A DNA stretch of 64,000 nt from Flaccisagitta enflata (taxonomy: Eukaryota > Chaetognatha > Sagittoidea > Aphragmophora). Below, piece after piece: positions 12,459 through 25,005 of the stretch. Within the stretch, counting starts at the first letter, position 1. Each line of letters opens with the position of its first letter. The stretch is taken from NCBI GenBank assembly GCA_965153355.1, contig OZ231127.1, forward strand, positions 81,406,001-81,470,000. The letters run 5' to 3'. The position numbers were made by a program, and so were the translations under genes. Below the pieces are notes generated by a model that was given only the letters and a program-made list of their open reading frames with translations, did not search any database and had not been told where the DNA came from.

Positions 12459-12679
12459 AACAAGACCGGATACTACCCCAGTTGCATGCGGGTGGGCAGG
12501 GGCCATATTTGAGGTCACTTGATCATTTGGGCAGGAGCTGTGAGGCCAAAAACCATAATAACCCAAAAAAAGTAAAGTGTGACGGATGGACGGACGGACG
12601 GACAGATGGCCGGACCAACGGACAGACCGACTGACGGAACGATGGGCCAACAAAGCCGGGTGTAGAGTCGTGTAGCACG
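12459..12679 (-). repeat. GTCGCG-hairpin repeat family, copy 3
   Basis: Duplicate of the copy at 10,139 inside the right half of the tandem duplication. Confidence 0.8.
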
Positions 12680-12838
12680 TTTTTACTCTTTTATGTCATG
12701 AACGGAAGGACCAACCTATTGACCGACAGACTGACTAAGGGATGTAATAACTCCCTCAAAAGAGCCGTTAGCCTGCAGTGAGTTACAATTTTGGAGACCA
12801 ATACGCCCACCCCAAGACAAACTGGCTTCTGTAGAGGA

Positions 12839-13032
12839 AACAAGGCCAACACCTATAAGTCGCGTGCGAGATTTTCATTTAGAATGACTCAGAATAACTT
12901 AGAGTGACATAGTATGACTTAAAGAAATGAAATTGATACAAAAGTAAAAATTTGACAGACCAACAGACCGACCAACCAACATACAGACAGCCGGACGGAC
13001 AAGGCGGGGTGTAGAGTCGCGTGCACGCCACT
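12839..13032 (-). repeat. GTCGCG-hairpin repeat family, copy 4
   Basis: Duplicate of the copy at 10,524. Confidence 0.75.
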
Positions 13033-13431
13033 AAAAACCATGTCCAATTTGTTAAAAATGGATTTGAACTAAAAGAATGCGACATATCCAAAATATTTTC
13101 TTATGTTAAACTCAGGTTATGAGCTACACTTGAGCTGTACAAAATTTACTAAAGATAGGAAGTGAAATTGAAGCACATTTGAAGTTATCTAGAGATGGAA
13201 TAATTAAGAAATAAAAGGCTGAAAAGGCACAAATGACTCTCATTTTACCATATCGATACTTCGTGGGGTAGAAAATCAAAGATTTCCTCAACCGGCCGTT
13301 GAAGTAAACCATAGACCAAGGGGAGAGAGAGATCAAAAGCGGCTCATCCTTATACTGTTGAATCCTGCCACTAACTGAATTCCAGCTTTTATGGATGCAA
13401 ATTAAAAGTCCCTTCTACTTGTTTTTTTTTA

Positions 13432-13640
13432 GTCGCGTGCACGCAACTCCATAATCCGCTATGTCAATCCGTCGGTCCGTCGGTCCGTCGATCCGTCGGT
13501 AGGTGACCATTAGCTTTTTTGGCGTTTTTTGGGCGTCTTTTGTATCAGTATTATTCTTCCTGCCCAAATGCTGAAATTAGTCTTATCACTGCCAATGCCC
13601 GCCCGCATGCGACTTTGGTAGCTGTGTATCCGGCCTTGTT
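13432..13640 (+). repeat. GTCGCG-hairpin repeat family, copy 5
   Basis: Starts GTCGCGTGCACGCAACTCC, has a GTCCGTCG array at 13,470-13,500, and ends GTGTATCCGGCCTTGTT. It lies outside the 2.3-kb duplication, so it is an independent insertion. Confidence 0.8.
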
Positions 13641-16080
13641 AGTTTCAATATTGGCTATGACAGAATTCTGCCTTTAGTGAAAACAAATTGTTGATCCTTC
13701 AGAATCCTCTAAAGCGGGATTTAGCTGTACACCCTCGCAAATAGCAATCAACAAAAATGGTAGGAGTTACAAATGAGTTGGTTCAAGCATCTACATGGCA
13801 AGAAATCACGCTTCCAGAGGGCTATCTTCTCATCTTTTCAAACCATGCGATTTATTACTGAATATTCCTCTATGTGAATGACTTACTTATCAACATGCTG
13901 CTACATGTATGTAAAGGGTTTTGTAGGATTTAAAACTCAAAACATGGCACTCTTTCACCTGAAAAATATGTTGATTGAGCTGCATGTCCCTTTTCTCAAC
14001 ACTGTTTATGCTATTGATCCCAGAAACAGCTATTTTTGCCAATACAATGTATGTAACCGAGCTAACTGCAATATGCAAGTGAGCATTGAACTCCTTTTAG
14101 AATATTAGAGGACATGACCAGACAAATATCATTTCATTTCTTAGAAAATTGTTGAACCAAAAAGGTGTTGAAACTAACCAGCATATACAATTCAGGAACA
14201 ATTTGGATGTCTCGACAGGACAGGACAGGACAAGTCCGGCCAAGAAGCCGAATGACTCTGAGGCGCGATGGCTAAGTTGCTCTTATGTCTTTTAACAACC
14301 ATGAGAAATACTCCGTAAATAGAGGTCGCAACGATACAGGAGGATTGACATGAAATCGAGTATGTCTCACTTCTTCTCACATATCATAAACAGAATCGAA
14401 TTGATATCTCAACAACGCGTTTTTGGGAAGGAAGACAACTAAAGTACACATCAAATGATAAAACAATATCTCCTAAGTCTCAACTGCATCACGACATCCA
14501 ACAGACACTGTCGCAAATCTCCTCATTCCATACAATCAGCTTTTAAACATTTTATGCAAAAGAGGTCAAAGTCTCATTTATGTTTCATCCATTGCCTCAC
14601 AAAACTTAAACATTTAAAGGTAAAGCCGAAGTTAAAACTGCATCTGTTGTGTCCATCTGAGTTTGTGTTGCATTAGCAACATTCTCGTTCTGTCAGTACA
14701 TATTCGGTCCTTTTGTGTCTGGTAAAATTCTGGATCCTTTTAAAGTTCACACGCCAATCCTTGGTGCAATGTAGGTATGCAGTAAAACGAGCATTTTCTT
14801 AGAAATCGTCGTCGTCATGGTAGAGGCTGGCCAGTGGTAGCATTACCGTAATCAGATCGTATTCCTTTATCAAACGACCAAATGGCAACATCAAATCGGA
14901 CTAAGTACCACATCGCCGTAAGGTTCATCTGAAACCGCCTTCTTTTTTTGCCTGGTCATGAAATGGGCCATTACGCATAAGTCGATTTTAAGATCATACG
15001 CAAAACCGTAACCCCGAATTTATGTATGATTTATCGCCTATCTTCCATCTGCCCAAACTTAATCCATCATGACATCGGAGTATACAAGTTATGTATCCGA
15101 GTCACAGCTCGCTCAGTCAAAACAAAATATGGTCATCGTAGATCATGTCTTAATAACTGCACCTCCATTATCTGCGCATCATCAACTTATCAGCCATTTC
15201 GTCACAATTACACCATTTACATCACGGTCAACACCACGTCTTCGCCTTATTTAATATCCGGTATTTATCGGCGTTTTGGTTGGCAGGACTGAATAAATAG
15301 CGACCGAGCTGATTTTTTTGAGGTCGCGTTTATCGTCCCTATCGGTAAGTTTTTAGTAATTGCAGTGATGTCTCTATCCTCTCACAGTCCACAGTTCGTT
15401 GGCTGCCAAACATGGGTATTCTTATCGCCACGTCTAGCATGTCCATGCCATTTAAATGCCAAATAGACCTCTACCCCGTCCTTGCCACAATTACAGTCAA
15501 ATGAATAACTAAATGATATTGTGTTGTTTAACATAACCAAAATCATGACAGCCTTTCTGGTGGCCAATAGGGGTGGGGGAAATGCACTTTAGTCAACAGC
15601 CAATCTGAACTACTTCAGACATTTGATGCTTGTTGTCGTGTCATCGTCTGTCATCTTTTTAGCATCGACAGATGCAATGATAATACAATGGAGGAGTGCC
15701 ACAATCTCTTGCTGTTTGTACTAATGCAACAGGGACGAATAAAGTGAGGGATGCCAGCCTCGATGCAACGGCGGGAATTCCATTGATTAAACTTTACTTG
15801 TGATTTGCAACATTGCATCCATATGTGCTACACTTATTGTGTGAATATTTATCATTATGATTACCATTATTGTTATTAGCCACCTTGAATGACCATCTAG
15901 GCTGTAGAGAGGGAAAGGGGGCTTGCTAGAACGTGTGGACACTTATCTCACTATATTGTACTTGCCTCTGAATAAAGTTATCTCTTTTATTTTTAATGGG
16001 CGATGGGTAAACGATAATCCGGCCATCGAAGTGAGACAGATCGTCAGACCAATGCAATGTCCAAAATCTAAAACAAAATC
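13641..16080. other. 2.4 kb without gene or clear repeat
   Basis: Short open frames on both strands show no family resemblance, no splice-linked partners and no codon bias that I can judge. A short tandem ACAGGACAGG occurs near 14,217. Confidence 0.4.
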
Positions 16081-16081
16081 A

Positions 16082-16083
<2 letters not shown>

Positions 16084-16120
<37 letters not shown>
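16084..16120. repeat. (CT)n microsatellite
   Basis: Pure CT run. Confidence 0.95.
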
Positions 16121-16124
<4 letters not shown>

Positions 16125-16701
16125 GTTGAGCTTCTCATGTCGGTCTGTCTGTCAAGACATCAAATTTAAATTCCAAGACCTACCTGCTAATCCAGACAAT
16201 TAGAAACACTGACCATAGCCACAAAAGACCTGCCTCTCCTACAAAAAGTCGTAGGTTAAAAAAACAACTCTGCTCACAATTCTTTCAGGGAAACAACCAG
16301 ACGTTGCAATTTATCGGAACGTCTGCCTTTAGTCTTCTTTCTTACCTGTCCATTTAAACAACATTACATGGTCATGTCAAATAAAAAACTGGAAGAGGCG
16401 CGCGTATAAACTAGTTAATAAGGGCTCATAACACAAGGCCTTCTTCTATATCGACATGTTTTACTTTTGGTAAAACGAGTAATATAGCTCCATTTGTCAT
16501 TCATGAGACAGACATAGACGCAGCAATTAGCAACGAATTTCTTTCACTTGATGGAATGTGACATTTTGCTGCGCATCATGCCAATGTCATCCATATCTTC
16601 TCATGTAATGTCCTGCAATTGCAACCGCTTCCATTCAGTAACAAATTCTAAGGTCAAAACTATAATTTCAAGCAAATAGATGCAACTTTTATGAATTTAT
16701 A

Positions 16702-17205
16702 CAGTAGAGGTCGTCTAGACTTGGTTAACGGGGGAGCTCATGATCTGAGCATCAGTATAGTGAGAGAACTGATATTTTGCTGATATGATATATTGACCTT
16801 AAGGGGTTGACAATGGGGTATGGCATCCCCCTAGGGCTTACCCTAAGAAAAAAACTTCAAGTATAAAACTTTAGGATCAATAACTTTTTTTGCAGAATTT
16901 CAGCTTCATCCCTTTGCTTAAAGTGCAAAACCAGTCTGGGATACAAACCTGGAACCTTTGACTAAATAAACTGATAAAGATAAACCTGAAATCGAGTTAA
17001 CCACTAGCCCAATTCCAGAAGCTGATTTGACCAAGCGAATTTGATTTAGTATATTCAAAAGAATTTTCTATTAACAGAGCTGCCATACCCCATCGTTATC
17101 CCTATAGGACATAAGCATTACACACACGCAGTTTCATTTCATTTGCACAAATGGTAATTAGGATATAAGGGCCCCCGTATTTCCAAGTATAGACGACATC
17201 TACGG
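16702..17205. mobile_element. TA-flanked MITE I, same termini as element A
   Basis: Begins CAGTAGAGGTCGTCTAGACT and ends AGTATAGACGACATCTACGG, with TA on both sides. The interior is not a long palindrome and is unrelated to that of element A: it contains GCCATACCCCAT near 17,080 and its inverse ATGGGGTATGGC near 16,815. The two elements thus share ends but not interiors. Confidence 0.82.
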
Positions 17206-17379
17206 TATCTTTTTTATCAATGTCATCATATTCAGGCGCTTGATTTCAGCCGGCCGTGTTTATAAGAAGAATCGCCCTGAGAAAGACTTAGCGGGACTAA
17301 ATCCCGGAGCGGGAAGCGGACTTGGGGATTTTTGGGCCACATTAACACAGCCAATTTTGATCTTTACGTCCTCGAACAG

Positions 17380-17825
17380 TACAATTGCGTCACGATTGCA
17401 ACAACTGTCCTGCGATTGAGTCACGATTGTAACAACTGTCCTACGACTGTGTCACGATTGCAACAACTGTCCTGCGATTGTGTCACGATTGCAACTACTG
17501 TCCTACGACTGTGTCACGATTGCAACAACTGTCCTGCGATTGTGTCACGATTCCAACAACTGTCCTGCGATTGTGTCACAATTGTAACAACTGTCCTGCG
17601 ATTGTGTCACGATTGCAACAACTGTCCTGCGATTGTGTCACGATTCCAACAACTGTTCTGCGATTGTGTCACGATTGTAACAACTGTCCTACGACTGTGT
17701 CACGATTGTGTCACGATCGCGTCACGCTTTTGCTCTGATTGTGTCACGATAGCAACAACTGTTCTAAGACTGTGTCACGATTGTGTCACGATCGTGACAC
17801 GCTTTTGCTCTGATTGTGTCTCATT
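17380..17825. repeat. 31-bp minisatellite, about 14 copies
   Basis: The unit is GTCACGATTGCAACAACTGT followed by CCTGCGATTGT, with point variants (TACGACTGT; ATTCCAAC). Two longer variant blocks at the right end contain CGCTTTTGCTCTGATTGTGT. Open frames with Cys/Asp repeats are by-products. Confidence 0.9.
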
Positions 17826-17980
17826 GGACTCCAACTGAGATCCAACGATGGAAGAACCCCGAGAGCCAATTTTTTAACAGCTTAGAGGTCAGTAAACTGA
17901 TTCCATCGACAATTTGGTCATTAAGACCGTGAGAGAGAGTGAGAGAGAGAGAGTCCTCAATCTCGAGAGTATGCACCCCG

Positions 17981-17984
<4 letters not shown>

Positions 17985-18058
<74 letters not shown>
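17985..18058. repeat. (CT)n microsatellite
   Basis: Pure CT run. A short GA run at 17,933-17,953 precedes it and could pair with it. Confidence 0.95.
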
Positions 18059-18063
<5 letters not shown>

Positions 18064-18262
18064 CTCCAGGCCTGCCTCTTTGGCCACATGTCCCAGTTTT
18101 CCGTGGTGAAACTGTACAAACCTGTGTCAGAGCGATGTGATATACCACTTTTATACCATTAACTATATATCAATACATTTCATATTTGAGACCTATTTGA
18201 CATCAATAACTGAAAATTGTTAGAAAATTAAAGCAATCTCAAAAACAGTCGTTTTTTTTTAG

Positions 18263-18464
18263 GCGCGTGCACGCGACTCTACACCCAGCTTTGTCCGTCC
18301 ATTGGTCGATTGGTCGGTCAGTTGGTCGGTCCCCATTCTACTTTTTTTATCAATTTCATTTCTTTAAGTCATTTTAAGTCATTTTAGCGTATACTAAGTC
18401 ATTCTAAGTCATTCTAAGTCAATCTGTAATTCTCGCACGCGACTTATAGGTGTTGGCCTTGTTT
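18263..18464 (+). repeat. GTCGCG-hairpin repeat family, copy 6 (AAGTCATT subtype)
   Basis: Starts GCGCGTGCACGCGACTCTAC, has GGTCGGTC repeats, then five AAGTCATT(C/T)T units, and ends GTTGGCCTTGTTT. Confidence 0.8.
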
Positions 18465-18696
18465 CTTGACAAAGTGACAAAATGGCTACGGAATTAGATA
18501 TTCTCAAAAAGTTCTGGGCATCAATCATCATAAAATGGCAAACTATAACCTGACAGAGATTATTTTTTCAAAATTAGAGTATCTCTATTACTTTTTGAGC
18601 GATGCTGTCATGATTTATTAAAGTCGAGATGGATCATACTGTATTTTGAAAAATCTTGTTTACTTTTGATTCAAAACTGACCTTATTCTAATGATC

Positions 18697-18697
<1 letters not shown>

Positions 18698-18773
<76 letters not shown>

Positions 18774-18783
18774 CTATCATCAT
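18698..18783. repeat. (ATC)n microsatellite
   Basis: ATC triplet array with one ACT interruption near its end. Confidence 0.95.
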
Positions 18784-18913
18784 TTTGATCAGTTTAAGCA
18801 ATGCTGTGCCACTAGAAGCTCATGTTCCATTGAGAATGAGAGAACTTGAAACAAGCATAATTTGTAAAGCAAAAAAGAAATTGATCTCAAAAAAGATTGT
18901 TTTGTTTATGTCA

Positions 18914-19529
18914 CACTGTGCTTTTAAAACAATTCTGAGTGAAAAGTCATATAACTGTGGATTTTTCTGTATTTTTGAGCAGCATTGGGGTGTAAGAGCA
19001 TGTACCTAGCAAAAACAAAATCATTCCCTGAGCGCTTTTTGAGTAACCTTCCAAATAAAAAAGAAACAGAGCTAATTTCAACGCAGATTCTTCTGGGATG
19101 TGTTGACTAAATTTCTGATTCTATATTGTTAATCTATGCATAATTCCCTTTCATTTGATAGGTCGCACTCTATACTTTTGCAAAGAATTAAAATTTTCAT
19201 TTTTTGAGTCACCGTTACAAAAAAGTAACGGCGGCTCAAAATATGAAAACTTAATTTCTGTATAAAACCATATAGTGTGACCTATCAAATGAAAGGAAAT
19301 TTTGTATAGAATAACAATATGGAATCAAAAAATGAGCCAATACAACTCATTAGAATCTGCAATACAAATAGGTTTAATTTTTTTCTATTTTGAAGATTAC
19401 TCAAAAAGCGCTCGGGGAATGATTTTATTTTTGCTTGTTACATGCTCTTACATCCCAATACTGCTCAAAAATGCAGAAAAACCCACAGTTATATGACTTT
19501 CCACTGAGAATTTTTTTTAAAGCACAGTG
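18914..19529. mobile_element. Fold-back element C
   Basis: A 616-bp inverted repeat. Outer arms are CACTGTGCTTTTAAAACAAT and an inverted match ending AAAGCACAGTG; the middle arms contain AAGCGCTC; the core is CCGTTAC-AAAAAA-GTAACGG. The midpoint of the outer ends (19,221.5) equals the centre of the core hairpin. The core flanks (CATTTGATAGGTC and GACCTATCAAATG) recur in element D at 46 kb. No coding sequence. Confidence 0.85.
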
Positions 19530-19733
19530 GTCATTCCAACTTTAAAAACATGCGAACAAGTATCATGATAAAAAACCTTTTCCTTCCCCCATTTGTTAGT
19601 GATGGAATCAAAAAAAAGAACTCCATGAATATCCTCAAGAATTCCTCGAGGAATTACGTTTTTAGGCAAATAATGCCCGAGGAAAAAAATTCTTGCCTTC
19701 ACCCAGCCCTAGATTGAGACTTTGGGTGGGTTT

Positions 19734-19964
19734 CTACTGACTACAAGAATCTCCATTATTTTCATGTGTAATGCGTTTTCAGTGTGAACACATGTTCATG
19801 AATTTCAATCATCCTATGAGGGAGTGAGTAAAATGAGTGAGCGAGCCTGTGAATTTAGCAAAAGAGCTAAGCAAAGCGGAGTACTGCGAAGCGAGTGAGC
19901 AAACACGTAGCGAACGACCTAGTGACCCGTTAAAAACGCGATTGTCACGAGTAGAAACAGACCC
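19734..19964. mobile_element. Short inverted-repeat element with GGTTTCTACT ends, copy 1
   Basis: Left end GGGTGGGTTTCTACTGAC; right end GAGTAGAAACAGACCC. The interior AGTGAGCGAGCCTGTGAA and CGTTAAAAACGCGATTGT recur, inverted, at 25.0-25.26 kb. I could not settle the target duplication. Confidence 0.65.
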
Positions 19965-19969
19965 TTCCA

Positions 19970-20980
19970 AAAAATGTGAGAATGCCGTTGCATAACTCTG
20001 TCTTTATCTCTTCAAACATCGATTATAATATTATTAATGACTCTTATTAATGACTCTTACGACCCGGATCGACTGTGACTTTATATCATTTCAAAATAAC
20101 TACTTAATTGTCCATCAAACCGCTATCAAGGATTTACAGCTGCAAGCTGAAACTCCCGATTCAAAACAAAATTAAGGAATTTTCCTCATGGGAAGCTTCA
20201 GGTCTCATCATTTTTGGTTGCGAGCACGAAACTTTACAGGGATTTTGTCCAATGTCGTTTTGTCATTTAGTCATTTTGTCATTTAGTCATTTTGTCATTT
20301 GTACGTCCATCATCGCGTCCGTCCGTAATGCTTTACTTGGAGAGTTACAAAACTCACACTTCCAGCCCCTCCCCCCCCCCCGCACTGATATTGTAACCCG
20401 GGGTTTCTTGTTTTTTGTTGTTTTTTTTCCTTCCCAATTCTCAACTAATCAAATATTGATGTTGATTACCGCCAAATTGACTGAGAGAAAAAAGAAATCC
20501 CCTTTTGGGCAGCGGCCCCGAAGGATCTGAGTCAGGGGGACAGAGGAGGAGACGAAGAAGAAGAAGGAGAAAATTGCCCATATGTGTGAAAGCATAGGTC
20601 ATTGACCCTTTCGGGCCGCTGCCCTGCTCCCCCCTCAACTTTAACCACAATCTACCTAGGCATGGCACGGGTACCGCTGACCATCTAACGCTTTTGCAAC
20701 TATTTTTCTCTGGAAATTGCGTTTTGTGTGTGAGAACTGAGGAGCAGTCAATTAGCCAAAAAAACTGACTGAATCCACTCCGGTCCATTTGCTTCCACAT
20801 ACTCCATTTGTCTTCTTTTTTTCCTTTTTTAATGGGGGGAAGAGGCTTTGCTTTTTTTTCTCCTTTTAAATCTCCCTCTCCTAGTCTGTTGGGGGCCAAC
20901 ATGCAATCTACGAAAATGAGCCGACCCACACCAAGAAAACTGCGGAAGTAAAGAAGATGGGACTGAAATGAGGATTTGTG
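19970..20980. other. Spacer, no gene seen
   Basis: Includes a small TCATTT(T/A)GTCATTTAG repeat at 20,247-20,300 and poly-C near 20,370. A 180-residue minus-strand open frame (20,441-20,983) has no recognisable domain and is probably chance. Confidence 0.4.
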
Positions 20981-20989
20981 CAAAGTCGG

Positions 20990-22300
20990 CGCTTGGGATT
21001 GGACAAGTGGAGACGCAAGCAGGGGGGGAGCCGCTTGCTAATAGACAAGTGGAGGCGTAAGGAAGGGGGGCGCTTGGGATTGGACAAGTGGAGGCGTTAG
21101 GAAGGAAGGGGGCGCTTGGGATTGGACAAGTGGAGGCGTAAGGAGGGAGGGGGGAGCTTGATACTGGAAAAGTGGAGGTGTTAGGAAGGAAGGGGGGCGC
21201 TTGGGATTGGACAAGTGGAGGCGTAAGGAGGGAGGGGGGAGCTTGAGATTGGACAAGTGGAGGCGTAAGGAGGGAGGGGGCGCTTGAGATTGGACAAGTG
21301 GAGGCGTTAGGAAGGAGGGGGCGCTTGGATTGGACAAGTGGAGGCGTAAGGAGGGAGGGGGAGCTTGAGACTGGAAAGTGGAGGTGTTAAGGAAGGGGGG
21401 CGCTTGGGATTGGACAAGTGGAGGCGTACGGAGGAGGCTTGAGATTGGACAAGTGGAGGCGTAAGGAGGGAGGGGGGAGCTTGAGATTGGACAAGTGGAG
21501 GCGTAAGGAGGGAGGGGGGAGCTTGAGATTGGACAAGTGGAGGCGTAAGGAGGGAGGGGGGAGCTTGAGATTGGACAAGTGGAGGCGTAAGGAGGGAGGG
21601 GGGAGCTTGAGATTGGACAAGTGGAGGTGTAAGGATGGAGGGGGCGCTTGGGATTGGACAAGTGGAGGCGTAAGGAAGGGGGGCGCTTAGGATTGGACAA
21701 GTGGAGGCTTTAGGAAGGAGGGGGCGCTTGGGATTGGACAAGTGGAGGCGTAAGGAGGGAGGGGGGAGCTTGAGATTGGGCAAGTGGAGGTGTAAAGATG
21801 GAGGGGGGAGCTTGAGATTGGACAAGTGGAGGTGTAAGGATGGAGGGGGCGCTTGGGACTGGACAAGTAGAGGGGGGCGCTTGAGATTGGAAAAGTGGAG
21901 GCGTCGGGAAGGAGGGGGGCGCTTGGGATTGGACAAGTGGAGGCGTAAGGAAGGAGGGTTGGCGCTTGGGATTGGACAAGTGGAGGCGTTAGGAAGGAGG
22001 GGGTCGCTTGGGATTGGACAAGTGAAGGCGTAAGGAAGGGGGTATTGGGATTGGACAAGTGGAGGCGTAAGTATGGAGGGGGCGTCTGGGACTGGACAAG
22101 TAGAGGCGTAAGGAAGGAGGGTCGGCACTTGGGAGTGGGCAATTGGAGGCGTTAGGAAGGAGGGGGTCGCTTGGGATTGGACAAGTGGAGGCGTTTGAAA
22201 GGAGGGGGTCGCTTGGGATTGGACAAGTGGCATAAGGAAGAGGGGGGGCGCCTGGGATTGGACAAAAGGAGGCGTAAGGAAGGGGGGAAGCGCTTGGGAT
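20990..22300. repeat. G-rich minisatellite, unit about 43 bp, roughly 30 copies
   Basis: Units read GATTGGACAAGTGGAGGCGT followed by AAGGAGGGAGGGGG and GCTTG. Lengths vary between about 40 and 47 bp, and the most regular block (21,430-21,620) has five nearly identical 43-mers. The + strand is strongly G-rich, with repeated GGAGGGAGGGGGG runs. The Pro/Ser/Leu-rich minus-strand frames are repeat by-products. Confidence 0.95.
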
Positions 22301-23020
22301 CAGGCCCGATGTGGTGTAGGACAGGGGGGGGCTAGTGGTATCGGGATGATGCTAGGGGTGATCATCGGGGAGGGGGACCATTGATTGAGGAAAGCTGATT
22401 CGGATTTTTTTTTTCATCCTTATTTTTTACCCCTCTTATTTTCCAACATCGAGCTCTGCATTTGCTCGAACGTTGGAAGATAATGAAGGAAAGGTATGTC
22501 AAAGGAAAGGAGGTCGCCTCTTTGGTGAATAAAATCACTGAATTTATTAATCGACAGTCAGCAATTAGGCAACTATGCATACTATCAACGTTGCCATGTG
22601 AAGAAGAACTAACAAATCATGATGGCGCTAAACAGAATTCCACCATGTATGTCTTTTCGTCTACTTGAATGATTCTTTTTCCACCCCCCCTCCCCCCCCC
22701 GTGCCCTTACCAACCACACGTTACTTCTTCCCGTATGGGTTCCATCATCGTTGTTTTGTTTCGTGTTTGTTTTGTTTTTATTTTCTAATTTCAATGGCTT
22801 GGATGGAAGACTGAAGTGACTTCAATTCCATTTGTTTGGATTTTGTTTCTTTGTAATCTTTGAAGTCGAAATGATTGAAGATGTGCGAGTGTTATTTAGG
22901 ACTCACGGTGGATGTGTGTGGATGTTGGAATCTGTATGAAGAGTTTTATGTGTTGAATGCTGATTGCTGAGAGAGTTAAGTAGGCGTATGCTTTTACGAT
23001 TTGGCATGAGTGGGACTTGG
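22300..23020. other. Spacer, no gene seen
   Basis: Contains homopolymer runs near 22,405 and 22,690, but no repeat or gene that I recognise. Confidence 0.4.
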
Positions 23021-23024
23021 AGTA

Positions 23025-23125
23025 TTTGTTGTGTTGTGTTTTGTGTTGTGTTGTGTTGTGTTGTGTTGTGTTGTGTTGTGTTGTGTTGTGTTGTGTTGTG
23101 TTGTGTTGTGTTGTGTTGTGTTGTG
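23025..23125. repeat. (TTGTG)n pentanucleotide array
   Basis: About 20 units of TTGTG. Confidence 0.95.
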
Positions 23126-23340
23126 AACGTTGCTTTCGTGAGCCTGGAATGAATCCTGGTCGCCGGTTTGATATCAATCATCAGGTCTCTTCTGAGTTTC
23201 TCTATTTCTCAGTGTCTTTCCTTTTGATCGATGAATAGTATGAGAAAAAGAAAGCGCGGCTCCGAAATTCTATCATATTTCTGCTATGGCTTTATATCTG
23301 TTATGAGTTTCCGCCCGTTTGTCTGTCCGTCTGTGTCTCT

Positions 23341-23505
<165 letters not shown>

Positions 23506-23715
23506 CATGGAAATTCCTCTACTTTCAGCATATCGGGTTATATGCCACTGGTTTTATTTTTGCTCTCACCCCATGTTTCCAGCTGTATCGATATATTATC
23601 AGCGGTTTACAATTATATCTATGTTTATACAACTCAGGGTGGGGATGACGCAATCAAAACATTCTTCAGTTTTTCCCCGAATGATCTTTTTTTTCCCTAA
23701 ATTCAAAGCTCCAGT

Positions 23716-23820
<105 letters not shown>

Positions 23821-24080
23821 ACTCAAAGGGACAGGTACAGAGATTTTAGGCAGGTATAGAAAACGGTGCGCAGCTTTGAAGGTGTTTTACTTCTGTAACT
23901 TGTCCAGTGAATACAGTGACGCACACATACGACCGTTTAAATGCGTTTCCATAAATCTACATGCGGTCTTTTTTGGGAAAAGCCAGAGATCAATTAATAT
24001 GCATGCACTTAAATCTGAAACAATTTTGACATTTAAGAGAGACTCTCTCGTTGACGTTGACCACAATTACGATGACCTCA

Positions 24081-24085
<5 letters not shown>

Positions 24086-24151
<66 letters not shown>

Positions 24152-24160
24152 CCAACAGAA

Positions 24161-24196
<36 letters not shown>

Positions 24197-24262
24197 GATA
24201 AGACCGACAGTCACGGGCAGACGTATAGACAGACAGACAGAAAGACAGACAGACAGACAGAA
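24086..24262. repeat. Compound (GA)n-(GACA)n microsatellite
   Basis: Same GA-to-GACA order as the array at 23.7 kb. It is followed 80 bp later by (GT)n-(CTGT)n in complementary sense, so the two could fold together. Confidence 0.95.
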
Positions 24263-24333
24263 GAACAGAAATCCGGAATTCGTCAGAATCTCTTTCCAAT
24301 GGGAAGCTCATTCCCTGTTTGGGCGTGTACTTG

Positions 24334-24550
<217 letters not shown>

Positions 24551-25005
24551 TTTATCATAAGGAGAATTAAGAAGAAAGCTGATTTCCTCCCACAAGTTGA
24601 TATTTGAGAGTTTGAAATCTTTCAATTGAGAACTGTTTTAAGGTCAGATTATCTCCTTGTAACCGGTTTGGTCCCCGAAAAAGGGAAGTCACGCAGAGTT
24701 AACGAGAGAGGGAGGAACACACGTATTAACACGCAGAGCCGCGTGTGTTCTTGTCTCAACGTGTCTTAACTGCGTGTGTTTATATAGAACAACCCCGCGG
24801 TGATTAAAACTCTCTGCGTTGTGTACACACATGTGTGTCTACGCAGTGCTATACCCCAGCTCAATGCATCCTACGCTGCCGCATGTGCAATGCAGGAAAA
24901 CTTGACACTGACAACCGTGTCACAGTGAATTTTGCTACGTTGCATTTATTAAAGAGGACAGCATGTTACGTCGTTGCGTGTCACGCCCTTTGGCCAATTG
25001 ATCAT

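Larger units (their letters stand above)
10989..13306. repeat. Right copy of the 2.3-kb tandem duplication, carrying a transposon
   Basis: Collinear with 8689-10988 at high identity. Differences are a shortened segment around 11,100 and a 515-bp insertion with a 9-bp target duplication at 11,913-12,427. The left copy preserves the empty insertion site (CCTGTTGCATACCG at about 10,107). Confidence 0.8.

Noticed and set aside
17380-17825. Possible CRISPR-like array: regularly spaced 31-bp repeat
   Set aside because: There are no unique spacers between units and the host is an animal; it is a minisatellite.
20441-20983. 180-residue minus-strand open frame
   Set aside because: No domain, signal or family resemblance, and it ends in homopolymer-derived Leu/Lys runs; chance frame.
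21307-22233. 308-residue Pro/Ser-rich frame that looks like a collagen- or mucin-like protein
   Set aside because: Entirely produced by the 43-bp minisatellite, with equivalent frames in other phases.
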